Assembly (NCBI RefSeq): GCF_964026545.1
Contig: NZ_OZ032156.1
Coordinates: 1,410,798 to 1,474,797 of the forward strand
DNA from: Candidatus Tisiphia endosymbiont of Dioctria linearis
GTDB taxonomy: Bacteria; Pseudomonadota; Alphaproteobacteria; Rickettsiales; Rickettsiaceae
Length of the DNA: 64,000 nt
Direction: 5' to 3'
The notes beneath the pieces were generated by a model. That model saw nothing but the letters and a program-made list of their open reading frames with translations. It searched no databases and had not been told where the DNA came from. Of the stretch, positions 56,095-64,000 are shown piece after piece (the first letter of the stretch is position 1; each line of letters opens with the position of its first letter). A program made the position numbers and the translations under genes.

Positions 56095-56976
56095 TTATAT
56101 AGCTTCTGCTCCTGCAATAATTTCAATTAAATCCCGAGTAATTATATCTTGTCTAGACCTATTCAAAGTTAATGTTAACTTATTAATAAGCTCATTCGCA
56201 TTTTTTGTTGCATTATCCATTGCTGTCATTCTAGCCCCTTCTTCACTAACCCTACTTTGTAGTAAAGCATAATTAATTTGTGCCGTTACGTAAAGATTAA
56301 TCATATTCAAAATAAGCCCTTCACCTTCATATTCATAGCTTGAATATTGCTCATTTGAAGATATTTGTTTTTCAATTGGTAATATTTGCTGTTTAGTTGC
56401 AATCTGTGTCATAGCATTTTTACATTTATTAAAATATATTTGACAATTGCTAATTTTAGAACTGCCTACCATCTCCATTAGTTTATCTTTAACCTGAAAT
56501 GCCAAATTATTATTATGATATTTGGGAAAATCAAAATAATTGTCAATATAATGGGAATATTGCAATTTTAATAGATCATAACCCTTTTTACCAATAATCA
56601 TCAGTCTTACTTGTTTACCAGCATTTTCCAAATTTGCAATATCAAATTTCACTTGCTTGGATACTGAAAAGTTAAAAGATCCACACAAACCGCGTTCCGA
56701 GGTAATTACTATCAGTAAGTGCGGTCTATTCAAATCACTTGAACATGTTCCTTCTGAGAAGAATTTTTTCCCTTCTTCAGCCATATCCTGTAAATTATTT
56801 CTAGATGCTACATTAGCCATTATATCCCGTAGAGCCTCAATATAATCTTCTGAGTCCTTAACTTGGTTTTTGGCTTTGGTAAATTTGGTAGCCGAGACTA
56901 TTTGCATAGCCTTAGTAATTTTTTGCGTTGATTTAACGCTTTTTATACGAGATCTTAATTGCTTTAAACCTGACAT
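56095..56976 (-). CDS. atpG: ATP synthase F1 gamma subunit
   Basis: The 293-aa protein begins LKQLRSRIKSVKSTQKITKA and ends with ARMTAMDNATKNANELINKL and the RSRQDIITRDLIEIIAGAEA coil, the hallmarks of gamma. It is the rotating shaft in the alpha-beta ring. ATG follows the atpA stop by two bases. Confidence 0.97.
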   Translation of the reverse strand: MSGLKQLRSRIKSVKSTQKITKAMQIVSATKFTKAKNQVKDSEDYIEALRDIMANVASRNNLQDMAEEGKKFFSEGTCSSDLNRPHLLIVITSERGLCGSFNFSVSKQVKFDIANLENAGKQVRLMIIGKKGYDLLKLQYSHYIDNYFDFPKYHNNNLAFQVKDKLMEMVGSSKISNCQIYFNKCKNAMTQIATKQQILPIEKQISSNEQYSSYEYEGEGLILNMINLYVTAQINYALLQSRVSEEGARMTAMDNATKNANELINKLTLTLNRSRQDIITRDLIEIIAGAEAI

Positions 56977-56978
56977 AG

Positions 56979-58538
56979 CTACCCAACTTTATTGTCAGTA
57001 AGAAAGTTCTGTACAAATTTTTCTAAGAAAAATTTTAACTTTTCTTCCGTTTCTTTAATGATTTGTCCCTGATTTTTAATGGATAATAAAATATCGTTTT
57101 CTTTAAGTTTTATTTCTTGGAGTAATTTAAGCTCAAATTCTTTTACTAATTCAACAGGAATAGTATCAAGGTAATTTTTTACCCCAGCATAAAGACTAAC
57201 CACTTGCTCTTCAATAGGGAAGGGGGCATATTGATCCTGCTTCAATATCTCGCTTAACCTTGTACCATGTGAGATAAGCTGCTTAGTTGAGCTGTCTAAA
57301 TCTGAACTAAACTGAGCAAAAGCGGCTAATTCCCTAAATTGGGCTAATTCAAGTTTGACGCTTCCTGCTAGTTGTTTCATAGATTTTACTTGGGCGGCTG
57401 CTCCTACCCTGCTAACTGATATACCAATATTTACCGCCGGTCTGATACCTTTATAAAATAGTTCATTCTCTAAAAAAATCTGTCCATCAGTAATTGATAT
57501 AACATTGGTTGGAATATATGCAGAAACATCACCTGCCTGGGTCTCAATAATGGGCAAAGCCGTAAGAGAACCACCACCATCTTTATCCGACATATTTGCT
57601 GCTCGTTCCAGTAACCTAGAATGTAGATAAAATATATCTCCCGGATATGCTTCACGCCCTGGTGGTCTTCTGAGCAATAGAGATATTTGTCTATAGGCAA
57701 CAGCATGTTTACTCAAATCATCGTAAATAACTAATGCATGCATGCCATTATCACGGAAATACTCGCCAATACTACAACCAGTGTAAGGTGCCACATATTG
57801 TAACGCAACGGGATCAGAGGCGGTAGCGGCTACAACTACCGTATATTCCATAGCCCCTGAATCTTCCAATTTTTTTACTACCTGGGCGATAGTCGATTTT
57901 TTTTGACCAATAGCTACGTAAATGCAATAAATCTTATTTTTTTCATCATTGTCAAGATGAGCTTGTCTTTGGTTAATAATCGTATCGATAGCAATAGCGG
58001 TTTTTCCTACTTGCCTGTCACCAATAATTAACTCCCTCTGCCCCCGACCAATAGGAATTAGAGAGTCGATCACTTTAATGCCTGTTTGTACCGGCTCTGT
58101 AACGCTTTTTCTAGCAATGATTCCCGGAGCATTTTCCTCGATATTTCTATAGCTATCGGTTATAATCTCACCTTTACCATCAATAGGACTCGCCATACCA
58201 TCAACGACTCTACCAAGCAGTGATTTACCCACTGGTACTTGTATAGTCTTGCCAGTCCTTTTTACCGAGTCACCTTGTTTTACTTCTCGGTCATTGCCAA
58301 TCAATATGATACTTACCGAGTCTGTTTCAAGGTTAAGAGCAAGCCCTTTCACTCCTGAAGCAAATTCAACTACCTCGCCAGCCTCGACATTATCGATGCC
58401 ATATACTCTAGCTATGCCATCCCCAACTGTTATAACTTGTCCTACTTCTCGTAAATCGCTAAATTGTTCAATATTAGCAATTTCTTTTTTTAGTACTTCA
58501 GCAAGTTCAACAGCCTTTAATTTTTGGGTAGAACCCAT
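56979..58538 (-). CDS. atpA: ATP synthase F1 alpha subunit
   Basis: The 519-aa protein has [15 protein letters not shown] (Walker A), [19 protein letters not shown], and [16 protein letters not shown], all typical. It carries the non-catalytic nucleotide sites. Normal length. Upstream gap to atpH holds a degraded family A fragment (58601-58639). Confidence 0.98.
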   Translation of the reverse strand: MGSTQKLKAVELAEVLKKEIANIEQFSDLREVGQVITVGDGIARVYGIDNVEAGEVVEFASGVKGLALNLETDSVSIILIGNDREVKQGDSVKRTGKTIQVPVGKSLLGRVVDGMASPIDGKGEIITDSYRNIEENAPGIIARKSVTEPVQTGIKVIDSLIPIGRGQRELIIGDRQVGKTAIAIDTIINQRQAHLDNDEKNKIYCIYVAIGQKKSTIAQVVKKLEDSGAMEYTVVVAATASDPVALQYVAPYTGCSIGEYFRDNGMHALVIYDDLSKHAVAYRQISLLLRRPPGREAYPGDIFYLHSRLLERAANMSDKDGGGSLTALPIIETQAGDVSAYIPTNVISITDGQIFLENELFYKGIRPAVNIGISVSRVGAAAQVKSMKQLAGSVKLELAQFRELAAFAQFSSDLDSSTKQLISHGTRLSEILKQDQYAPFPIEEQVVSLYAGVKNYLDTIPVELVKEFELKLLQEIKLKENDILLSIKNQGQIIKETEEKLKFFLEKFVQNFLTDNKVG

Positions 58539-58600
58539 AATTATTTACCTCATAAATCTTATTTAAAATATTATCTATAACTAATCTGATTAGTATTCCC

Positions 58601-58639
58601 CGCTATTAGCAAGACCTATAGTGGTCGTGGCAATCCATT
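58601..58639. repeat. Family A fragment
   Basis: CGCTATTAGCAAGACC ... GGTCGTGGCAATCCAT, one half of the REP-like palindrome, between atpH and atpA. Confidence 0.6.
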
Positions 58640-58657
58640 TCTAACTATCTATATAAC

Positions 58658-59206
58658 CTAAATCTTTGCAGTTTTTAAGGTTTTCGTTATTTTTTCTAAC
58701 ATTCCAGCAATAGAGTAATCCCTAACAATGCTATCATATTGTATAATAATACCACCAATAATTGACTGATTCTGACTAAAATTTATCGCAACTTTCTGCT
58801 GGAAATCATCTTCTAAATATTTAGTTAACCATTGTTTTTCTTTACTATGCAGAATTTTAGCAGAAGTTATTGTTACCATCTTAATATTTTTGCTTCTATT
58901 AAGTAGTTGTTGGTATAATACCACTATGCTTGATAAAATAGGCATACGTGAATGCTTTAGCAATATTAACAAAAACCGCTTAACTATAGATTCAACATTA
59001 AAGTTTTTGGTAATTAATTCAATTATTTTACATTTATCAATATCCTTTACTACAGGAGAAAATATAACAGCCTTGATTTGTGGATTATCGTTGATAAATT
59101 GATCGATAATCGTAACCTGCTCAAATATTTTATCTTCCAAAGCATTAGCTAGTGCATTATTAAATAACGCAGAAGTATAATTTTGTACTAATTTATTATT
59201 GATCAT
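58658..59206 (-). CDS. atpH: ATP synthase F1 delta subunit
   Basis: From ATG 59206 the 182-aa protein reads MINNKLVQNYTSALFNNALA, then FLLILLKHSRMPILSSIV, and SIIGGIIIQYDSIVRDYSIA near the end, the OSCP/delta pattern. It ties F1 to the b stator. A longer start at 59293 would add 29 hydrophobic residues overlapping the small membrane gene and is not preferred. Confidence 0.92.
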   Translation of the reverse strand: MINNKLVQNYTSALFNNALANALEDKIFEQVTIIDQFINDNPQIKAVIFSPVVKDIDKCKIIELITKNFNVESIVKRFLLILLKHSRMPILSSIVVLYQQLLNRSKNIKMVTITSAKILHSKEKQWLTKYLEDDFQQKVAINFSQNQSIIGGIIIQYDSIVRDYSIAGMLEKITKTLKTAKI

Positions 59207-59229
59207 TATACTGTTACATCCATAAAACT

Positions 59230-59427
59230 CTAATAAGCCAAGCAATAATAAACCACATAAAGCCATGAAAACAAACCATGTAAGATTGCCCATAACACAG
59301 AATGGTTGATATTAAAAGAAATAGCCATAGCCAGTGCCGAACCAAATGACACACCATGCCGCATAACGATATTTATTTGCCGCTTTCGTGGAAAAGTTTC
59401 ATAATCCTCAGCATTCATCTTACTCAT
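59230..59427 (-). CDS. Small membrane protein upstream of atpH
   Basis: A 65-aa protein with a polar N-terminus (MSKMNAEDYETFPRKRQINI) and two hydrophobic segments (HGVSFGSALAMAISFNI; VLWAILHGLFSWLYVVYYCL). The NHSVLWAILHG stretch looks like a small conserved alphaproteobacterial membrane protein family often called hypothetical. No known function. Its place just before the F1 genes could be meaningful or chance. Confidence 0.65.
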   Translation of the reverse strand: MSKMNAEDYETFPRKRQINIVMRHGVSFGSALAMAISFNINHSVLWAILHGLFSWLYVVYYCLAY

Positions 59428-59458
59428 TGCTTGTACTCTATATCTAAATAATATTACA

Positions 59459-59551
59459 CGTCATTGCGAGGAGGCGTAAGCCGACGAAGCAATTCAGGAA
59501 ATCGATAAATTTGGATTGCTTCGTCGCTCTAAAGTAGCTCCTCGCAATGAC
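59459..59551. repeat. REP-like palindromic repeat (family A)
   Basis: CGTCATTGCGAGGAGGCG ... AGCTCCTCGCAATGAC between lpdA and the small membrane gene. Confidence 0.85.
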
Positions 59552-59620
59552 AAAGTAATGTTAGCTATACTTTATAACACAATCTATCCTTACCACTAAG
59601 TATATTTTAAAAAATTTTCC

Positions 59621-61009
59621 TTAAATATGAATGGATCTACCGTAAGCCTGCAATACTGACTCACCCATCATTTCAGATAAAGTAGGGTGAGGGAAAATAG
59701 TATTGATTAAATCAAGCTCTGTACCTTCCATAGTTCTAGCAATTACATAACCTTGAATTAGTTCAGTAACCTCTTCGCCTATCAAATGAGCTCCTAGCAA
59801 TTCCCCAGTTTTTGTATCAAATATCGTTTTAATCATCCCTTCAGTATAGCCATCAACTAAAGCTTTACCATTAACGATAGATGGGAATTTGCCAATTTTC
59901 ACTTGGTAACCAGCTTTTTTTGCTTGTTCTTCAGTAAGTCCTACACTAGCAATTTGCGGTGAGGAATAAGTACAGCCTGGAATATTATGTTTTTCTATAG
60001 GATGAGTTTTGAGTCCGGCAATAGTTTCCACAGCAATAATACCTTCATGACTTGCCTTATGTGCAAGCCACGGGGGAGATGTGACATCGCCTATTGCATA
60101 AATTCCTTGTTCATCAGTTTGCATAAACTGATTGGTAACAATATGACCTTTCTCTATTTTGATATTAGTTTTTTCTAGATTAAGGTTTTCCGTGTTAGCA
60201 ACTATACCAACTGCCATCAGTAAAGTTTCAGCTTGTATTTTGTGATTCTTTCCTTCTATCTCAACTTCAATCATAACATGATCTTGTGTTTGGCTATGAT
60301 TTAACAATCTGCTATTAGTATGAATTTTTATACCCTTTCTTTCAAAAGTTTTTCGTGCCATTAAAGAAATTTCTTCATCTTCAGCCTGTAAAATCCTATT
60401 TTGTACTTCAATTATGGTGACGTTTGTTCCTAAAGAGTTATAAAATGAGGCAAACTCTATACCAATCGCTCCTGAGCCAACTATAACCATAGATTTTGGT
60501 AATTTATCCATAATCATAGCTTCCTTAGAGGTAATAATTTGCTTACCGTCTGGTTTAAATCCATCTAAGATTCTAGACCTTGCCCCTGTGGCAATTATTA
60601 TATTTGTTGCTTTAATCGAAATTTTTTGACCGTTACTATCAATATTTACCACTTTGCTAGTTCCAAGTACAGCAGTACCATCAATTACCGTAACCTTATT
60701 TTTCTTTAGTAAGGACTTAATGCCAGATGTTAACTGCGTCGATATATCTCTAGAACGCTGTACTATTTTTTTTAAGTCAAAGCTTGGTTCATTGACTATA
60801 ATACCATAATCTTGAGCATGCTTAATTTTCTGAAATAATTCAGCTGATTTAAGTAGTGCTTTTGTTGGTATACATCCCCAATTTAAACAAACCCCTCCTA
60901 AATGCTCTTTCTCAATCAACACAACTTTTTTATTTAGTTGTGCAGCCCTAATTGCTGCGACGTAACCACCAGGTCCACCCCCAATAATTGCTATATCATA
61001 ATTTTCCAT
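59621..61009 (-). CDS. lpdA: Dihydrolipoyl dehydrogenase
   Basis: The 462-aa flavoprotein has GGGPGGYVAAIRAAQ (FAD), the redox disulfide GGVCLNWGCIPTKAL, a second Rossmann site GSGAIGIEFASFY, and the C-terminal HPTLSE active-site His. It reoxidises lipoamide in pyruvate or 2-oxoglutarate dehydrogenase. The partner genes are not in the window. Normal length. Confidence 0.97.
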   Translation of the reverse strand: MENYDIAIIGGGPGGYVAAIRAAQLNKKVVLIEKEHLGGVCLNWGCIPTKALLKSAELFQKIKHAQDYGIIVNEPSFDLKKIVQRSRDISTQLTSGIKSLLKKNKVTVIDGTAVLGTSKVVNIDSNGQKISIKATNIIIATGARSRILDGFKPDGKQIITSKEAMIMDKLPKSMVIVGSGAIGIEFASFYNSLGTNVTIIEVQNRILQAEDEEISLMARKTFERKGIKIHTNSRLLNHSQTQDHVMIEVEIEGKNHKIQAETLLMAVGIVANTENLNLEKTNIKIEKGHIVTNQFMQTDEQGIYAIGDVTSPPWLAHKASHEGIIAVETIAGLKTHPIEKHNIPGCTYSSPQIASVGLTEEQAKKAGYQVKIGKFPSIVNGKALVDGYTEGMIKTIFDTKTGELLGAHLIGEEVTELIQGYVIARTMEGTELDLINTIFPHPTLSEMMGESVLQAYGRSIHI

Positions 61010-61139
61010 TAATATATCCAGCTATTCATTCATTGCTTTTTTAATATAGCCTACTATAACTACAGTAATAAAAATGGCTACTGAAATTTATAATAAGTTT
61101 GATTTTTTATACCTCTATAAATTAAGATACCTTCCTTAC

Positions 61140-61464
61140 CACCAAAAATTAGATCACGACTGGCTGTAGTAGAAGAGTTAACTGCAGACATCGTTAGATG
61201 TGATGTTATCCAAGATCGTGGATATGATAGTAATAAAAATAGACAAAACCTTGAGTCTCAGAATAATATTACCGTTATCCCTGGCAGAAAAAATAGAAAA
61301 ACAAAAATTGTTTATGATAGAGAAAAATACAAACTTAGAGGAGCTATTGGAATATTCTTTGGAAAAATAAAAGAAAATCAGAGGCTTGCTGTCCGATATG
61401 AAAAAGATGATCTTTCTTTCCTCTCTTTTATCGCTCTTGCTGCTATTAAATTACACCTTTGTTA
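61140..61464 (+). pseudogene. IS5-family transposase remnant (C-terminal part)
   Basis: Plus-strand frame reading DVIQDRGYDSNKNRQNLESQ, then VIPGRKNRKTKIVYDREKYK, then GAIGIFFGKIKENQRLAVRY and LSFLSFIALAAIKLHLC before a stop. This is the end of an IS5/IS427-type DDE transposase, with the E in a changed context (GIFFGKIK for the usual ERFFGRLK). The N-terminal half is absent. The stretch 61465-61866 after it holds no gene I recognise, only a family F word near 61746. Confidence 0.8.
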
Positions 61465-61866
61465 ACAGTGTCTAGCTTGTTTGACTAGCTATTCCATTAA
61501 AAAATCTAATTTAAACTTCATACTTCCTAATCACTTATTCCTATACTGGCGTTATCAACAAGTGTTATGTAGAGAAAAGTTATTATTTTTCACTTGAAAA
61601 AAATGCTTTTAGCTGATATAAAACAGACAGCTTTGTATATACTATTTTGCGTATTTGAATTTCTTTTTCATTTATCATGGAATCACATGCTTTATGGTAG
61701 CTAGCGTCTGCTTAAATTCAATTATTAAGCTCAAAGCAGTATACACTCAAATGATTTCAATAATTAGGTTTAAAAATGAATAGTAAACACGCAATACATA
61801 CCAGTACATTAGTACGTGAACCCATGATATTTCCAGAAAGCAGGTCTTGAAAGTCTGCGAGTATAC

Positions 61867-61943
61867 GCACCCTTAGCTCAGCTGGATAGAGCAACGGATT
61901 TCTAATCCGTAGGTCAAAGGTTCGAATCCTTTAGGGTGCGCCA
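61867..61943 (+). tRNA. tRNA-Arg(TCT), CCA encoded
   Basis: GCACCCT acceptor pairs with AGGGTGC; D-arm AGCTCAGCTGGATAGAGC; anticodon loop TTTCTAA (TCT); TTCGAAT T-loop; G discriminator and CCA. Reads AGA/AGG. A serine recombinase gene on the other strand ends inside it, marking a likely integration target. Confidence 0.96.
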
Positions 61944-63456
61944 TTCTTCGATTTTGGTACATTTTATGAACATGTCAAACGGTGGACGCAAGGTGTAGTC
62001 TAGCTTACAACCGTTCAGTTCTAGGTTAGCAAATACGAAATTTAACAATTTACGTTTTTCTGTAGCAGTCGAACCTTTAAACGTTTCTAATACCCCAGAA
62101 GCCAGTTCTACTAGGCTTATCAGCTGTTGTGAAAATTTATCATCGGCTACTTCGTGGTTTTCTATTTCTATAGCAATATCTGTTCGTTTTTGTGTTAATT
62201 CTTTACGTTTTTCTTCATGTTCTCCTTTTGTAATGTCACCGTCTAAAAATAGATCAGTGAGCCTGTTCATACGTGTTGTTATCTTTGTCTGTTCAGTGTA
62301 TAACTCACCTATTCTCCTTTTATGAAAATCTTGTTCAATTTTTGCTGAGCTTTTAATATAAGAAATTACTTCAACTAATAACTTAGGATTCAAATAGAGC
62401 ATTGCTAATACCTTTTCTACTTCTCCTAATACTTGTTTCTCTTGTACGTAGATTCTTTTATTAGTATTGCCATGCTGCCAAACTCGTAAATATGTCCACT
62501 CTGTTGTTTTACCATTAACATAGGTCTTCTTTTTGGTTTCAGCAGTAACAACTCGACCAGTAGCAGCACATTTTATCAATCCTCTAAATATATATTCTTT
62601 TTCTCCATACTTAAAAGGTTTTTTATTCCAGTTAAGACGCATCCTTTGGCAAGCATCAAATAGTTCTTTACTAATTATAGGAGGATATATATGCGGATAT
62701 TGTTTTCCAGTTTTTAATAATCTCATTACCCCGTAATAAAACGGATTTTGAATAATTTTGTATATATGAGAACAACATAAATAACCTTGGTTGCCATGAG
62801 AATTACGTAAGCCCCACTTTCGAGTTTTTTTCAGTATTGCTAACAACGTATAATTACCTGTAGCATAAGTTTCAAATATTTTCTTCACAAGTGGTGCACG
62901 ATCAGGATCAATGATGATTTGTCCTTTGCCACGTTCTGACTTTTTACTTGTCACATGCAGATAACCAATAGGTGTAGTACTAACCCACTCACCTAGACGT
63001 AGTTTTTGCTCTATACTACGATTGATATTATCTTTCAAGCTATCGACATAAGACTGAGCCATCATCACAAAAATGTTCCACATCATCCGCTCTTGTGAGG
63101 TAGAGTTTTTATGAATAACACAATTTTCTGTATAAAAATGCAATTCTATTTTGCCTTTCTCAATTAGATCGTTTAATAGTGGTGTTTCCTTATAGCTACG
63201 TTGCAACCGATCAACTTTATCAGTTACAACTGCAACTAACTCCTTCTGTTTCTTAGCAAAATCTATAGCTTCCATGAATTTTTTGCGATTACCAATAGTA
63301 GAAGATTCTGAAAATTCAAAGATTTTTAAAATTTCTAAACCTTTACGAGTGCAATACTCTTGTAAGCGATATTTTTGTGCCTCAATAGAATAACCATCTT
63401 CTTGTTCTCTTGGAAACTCTAGCTAATATTACTGCTTTCTTGGCTTTTTCTGTCAT
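61914..63456 (-). pseudogene. Large serine recombinase, frameshifted near N-terminus, ending in tRNA-Arg
   Basis: AGGAGAAATTTT and ATG 63456 open MTEKAKKAVILARVS with the catalytic Ser, but the frame is lost at about 63417 and ends. The right frame resumes as REQEDGYSIEAQKYRLQEYC and runs on to MEAIDFAKKQKELVAVVTDK, a recombinase domain (SERGKGQIIIDPDRAPLVKK) and zinc-ribbon-like/coiled coil. One base lost or gained is enough. The last 10 residues (EWRTLKDSNL) are read from the antisense of tRNA-Arg. Such recombinases insert elements at att sites. This one now lacks its Ser domain unless frameshifting occurs. Confidence 0.85.
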
Positions 63457-63509
63457 AAAATTTCTCCTATTTTAGTTAATAAGTTTTGGATTAAGGGTTC
63501 AATACTATC

Positions 63510-63671
63510 TTATAGACTCTCAAAGATTTTCAGGGCTTTTAAACCTTTACAGATACTATATTCCTGCAGATGGTATTTTGGGACTTCAATAGAATAGCTA
63601 TTTTTTTGTTCTTTTGATGAGACACGAGCTAAAAGAATAGTTTTAGTTACCTTATTGGATATATTATTCAT
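63510..63671 (-). pseudogene. Remnant of a second serine recombinase N-terminus
   Basis: ATG 63671 reads MNNISNKVTKTILLARVSSK, then EQKNSYSIEVPKYHLQEYSI and stops at 63510. It is related to the first 50 residues of the recombinase next door (RVS..EQ..YSIE..KY.LQEY) but diverged. It shows tandem recombinase genes, both decayed. Confidence 0.75.
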
Positions 63672-63735
63672 CTATATTTAAATTTGATTTTTTACTACCA
63701 AATGTATGGTATCTTTTACAATAAGTAGCAGCAAC

Positions 63736-64000
63736 TTATAGAAGATAATCGTCCTCTATATTTACCTTTTGCAAGAGTACTTTTTCATAGCATCTGTTGT
63801 AAGTAGTAATGGCAATTAGGTTAGCAGATGACAAAGTACCAAGTACAGCCCAAAGTAGCGTATTAATTGTTGTATGCCGCAGATCTTCGTCAATTAGGAT
63901 GGTGACAGGCTTATTAGTACAAGTCATTATTTGGCGAATTAATTGCCCAAGAGTGGCATGATCATAAGGTTCTGTAGATTGGATAATTCCTACTATCGTT
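63736..64000 (-). CDS. Hypothetical protein, 5' part outside window
   Basis: Open minus-strand frame from the right edge to a stop at 63736, about 88 residues, including GIIQSTEPYDHATLGQLIRQ, PVTILIDEDLRHTTINTLLW and a C-terminus VNIEDDYLL. The TILIDEDL strand could be a Walker B-like acidic strand of an ATPase, but the rest is not visible. Probably cargo of the element that ends at the tRNA-Arg. Confidence 0.5.
   Translation of the reverse strand, partial: TIVGIIQSTEPYDHATLGQLIRQIMTCTNKPVTILIDEDLRHTTINTLLWAVLGTLSSANLIAITTYNRCYEKVLLQKVNIEDDYLL

Noticed and set aside
59207..59293. N-terminal extension of AtpH
   Set aside because: Hydrophobic 29 residues overlap the small membrane gene and are not part of delta subunits.

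Overview
The window is AT-rich chromosomal DNA from an obligate intracellular alphaproteobacterium, most likely Rickettsiaceae (Rickettsia or a close relative such as the Torix/Megaira lineages). Three things point there: the F1-ATPase, rplY-pth-ychF, rimP-nusA-infB-rbfA and ffs-dnaX-ybaB gene blocks; a RickA-like WH2/proline-rich protein, a patatin phospholipase and DUF2335/DUF2608 proteins; and a very dense load of short palindromic repeats, some translated in frame inside genes, as known for Rickettsia palindromic elements. Genus and species cannot be fixed from the sequence alone.

Layout. 1-6442: end of a glycosyltransferase, a hydrolase, a DUF2608 HAD protein, an orphan membrane-fusion protein, an SPFH protein and a histidine kinase. 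6568-11803: a giant helical/pentapeptide protein and nuoF. 12261-17350: a decaying gene-transfer-agent-like (GTA) structural cluster (prohead protease fused to capsid, connector, head closure, DUF3168, broken DUF2460, DUF2163), then a small protein and DUF2335. 17977-21420: patatin, and mepB split by an IS630 element. 21443-26036: surface-polysaccharide genes. 26236-30687: small hypothetical protein, GST, ychF, GNAT, pth, rplY. 30825-35142: RickA-like protein and lipoprotein amidase. 35348-41360: tRNA-Ser, toxin-antitoxin genes, SURF1, bcp, lolA-like, SRP RNA, Nudix, dnaX, ybaB. 41604-48723: porin and the rimP-nusA-infB-rbfA block. 48933-53847: alkyl-adenine glycosylase, a hypothetical gene split by a second identical IS630 copy, secD and yajC. 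54031-61009: F1 ATPase genes and lpdA. 61140-64000: IS5 remnant, tRNA-Arg with a broken serine recombinase abutting it, and the probable edge of an integrated element.

How it works together: translation, transcription, respiration and ATP-synthesis genes are intact and ordinary. Accessory genes (GTA, recombinase, toxin remnants, mepB, the 49-51 kb gene) are decaying. The agents of change are visible: two identical IS630 copies whose removal restores both host frames exactly, and at least six families of small inverted-repeat elements, several flanked by TA. One 107-bp family sits in frame in a glycosyltransferase, and a fragment of it lies at the protease-capsid junction. Another family supplies the N-terminus of peptidyl-tRNA hydrolase. 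I did not find a clearly new multi-gene system; the most notable material is gene remodelling by these elements, plus two or three large effector-like proteins.
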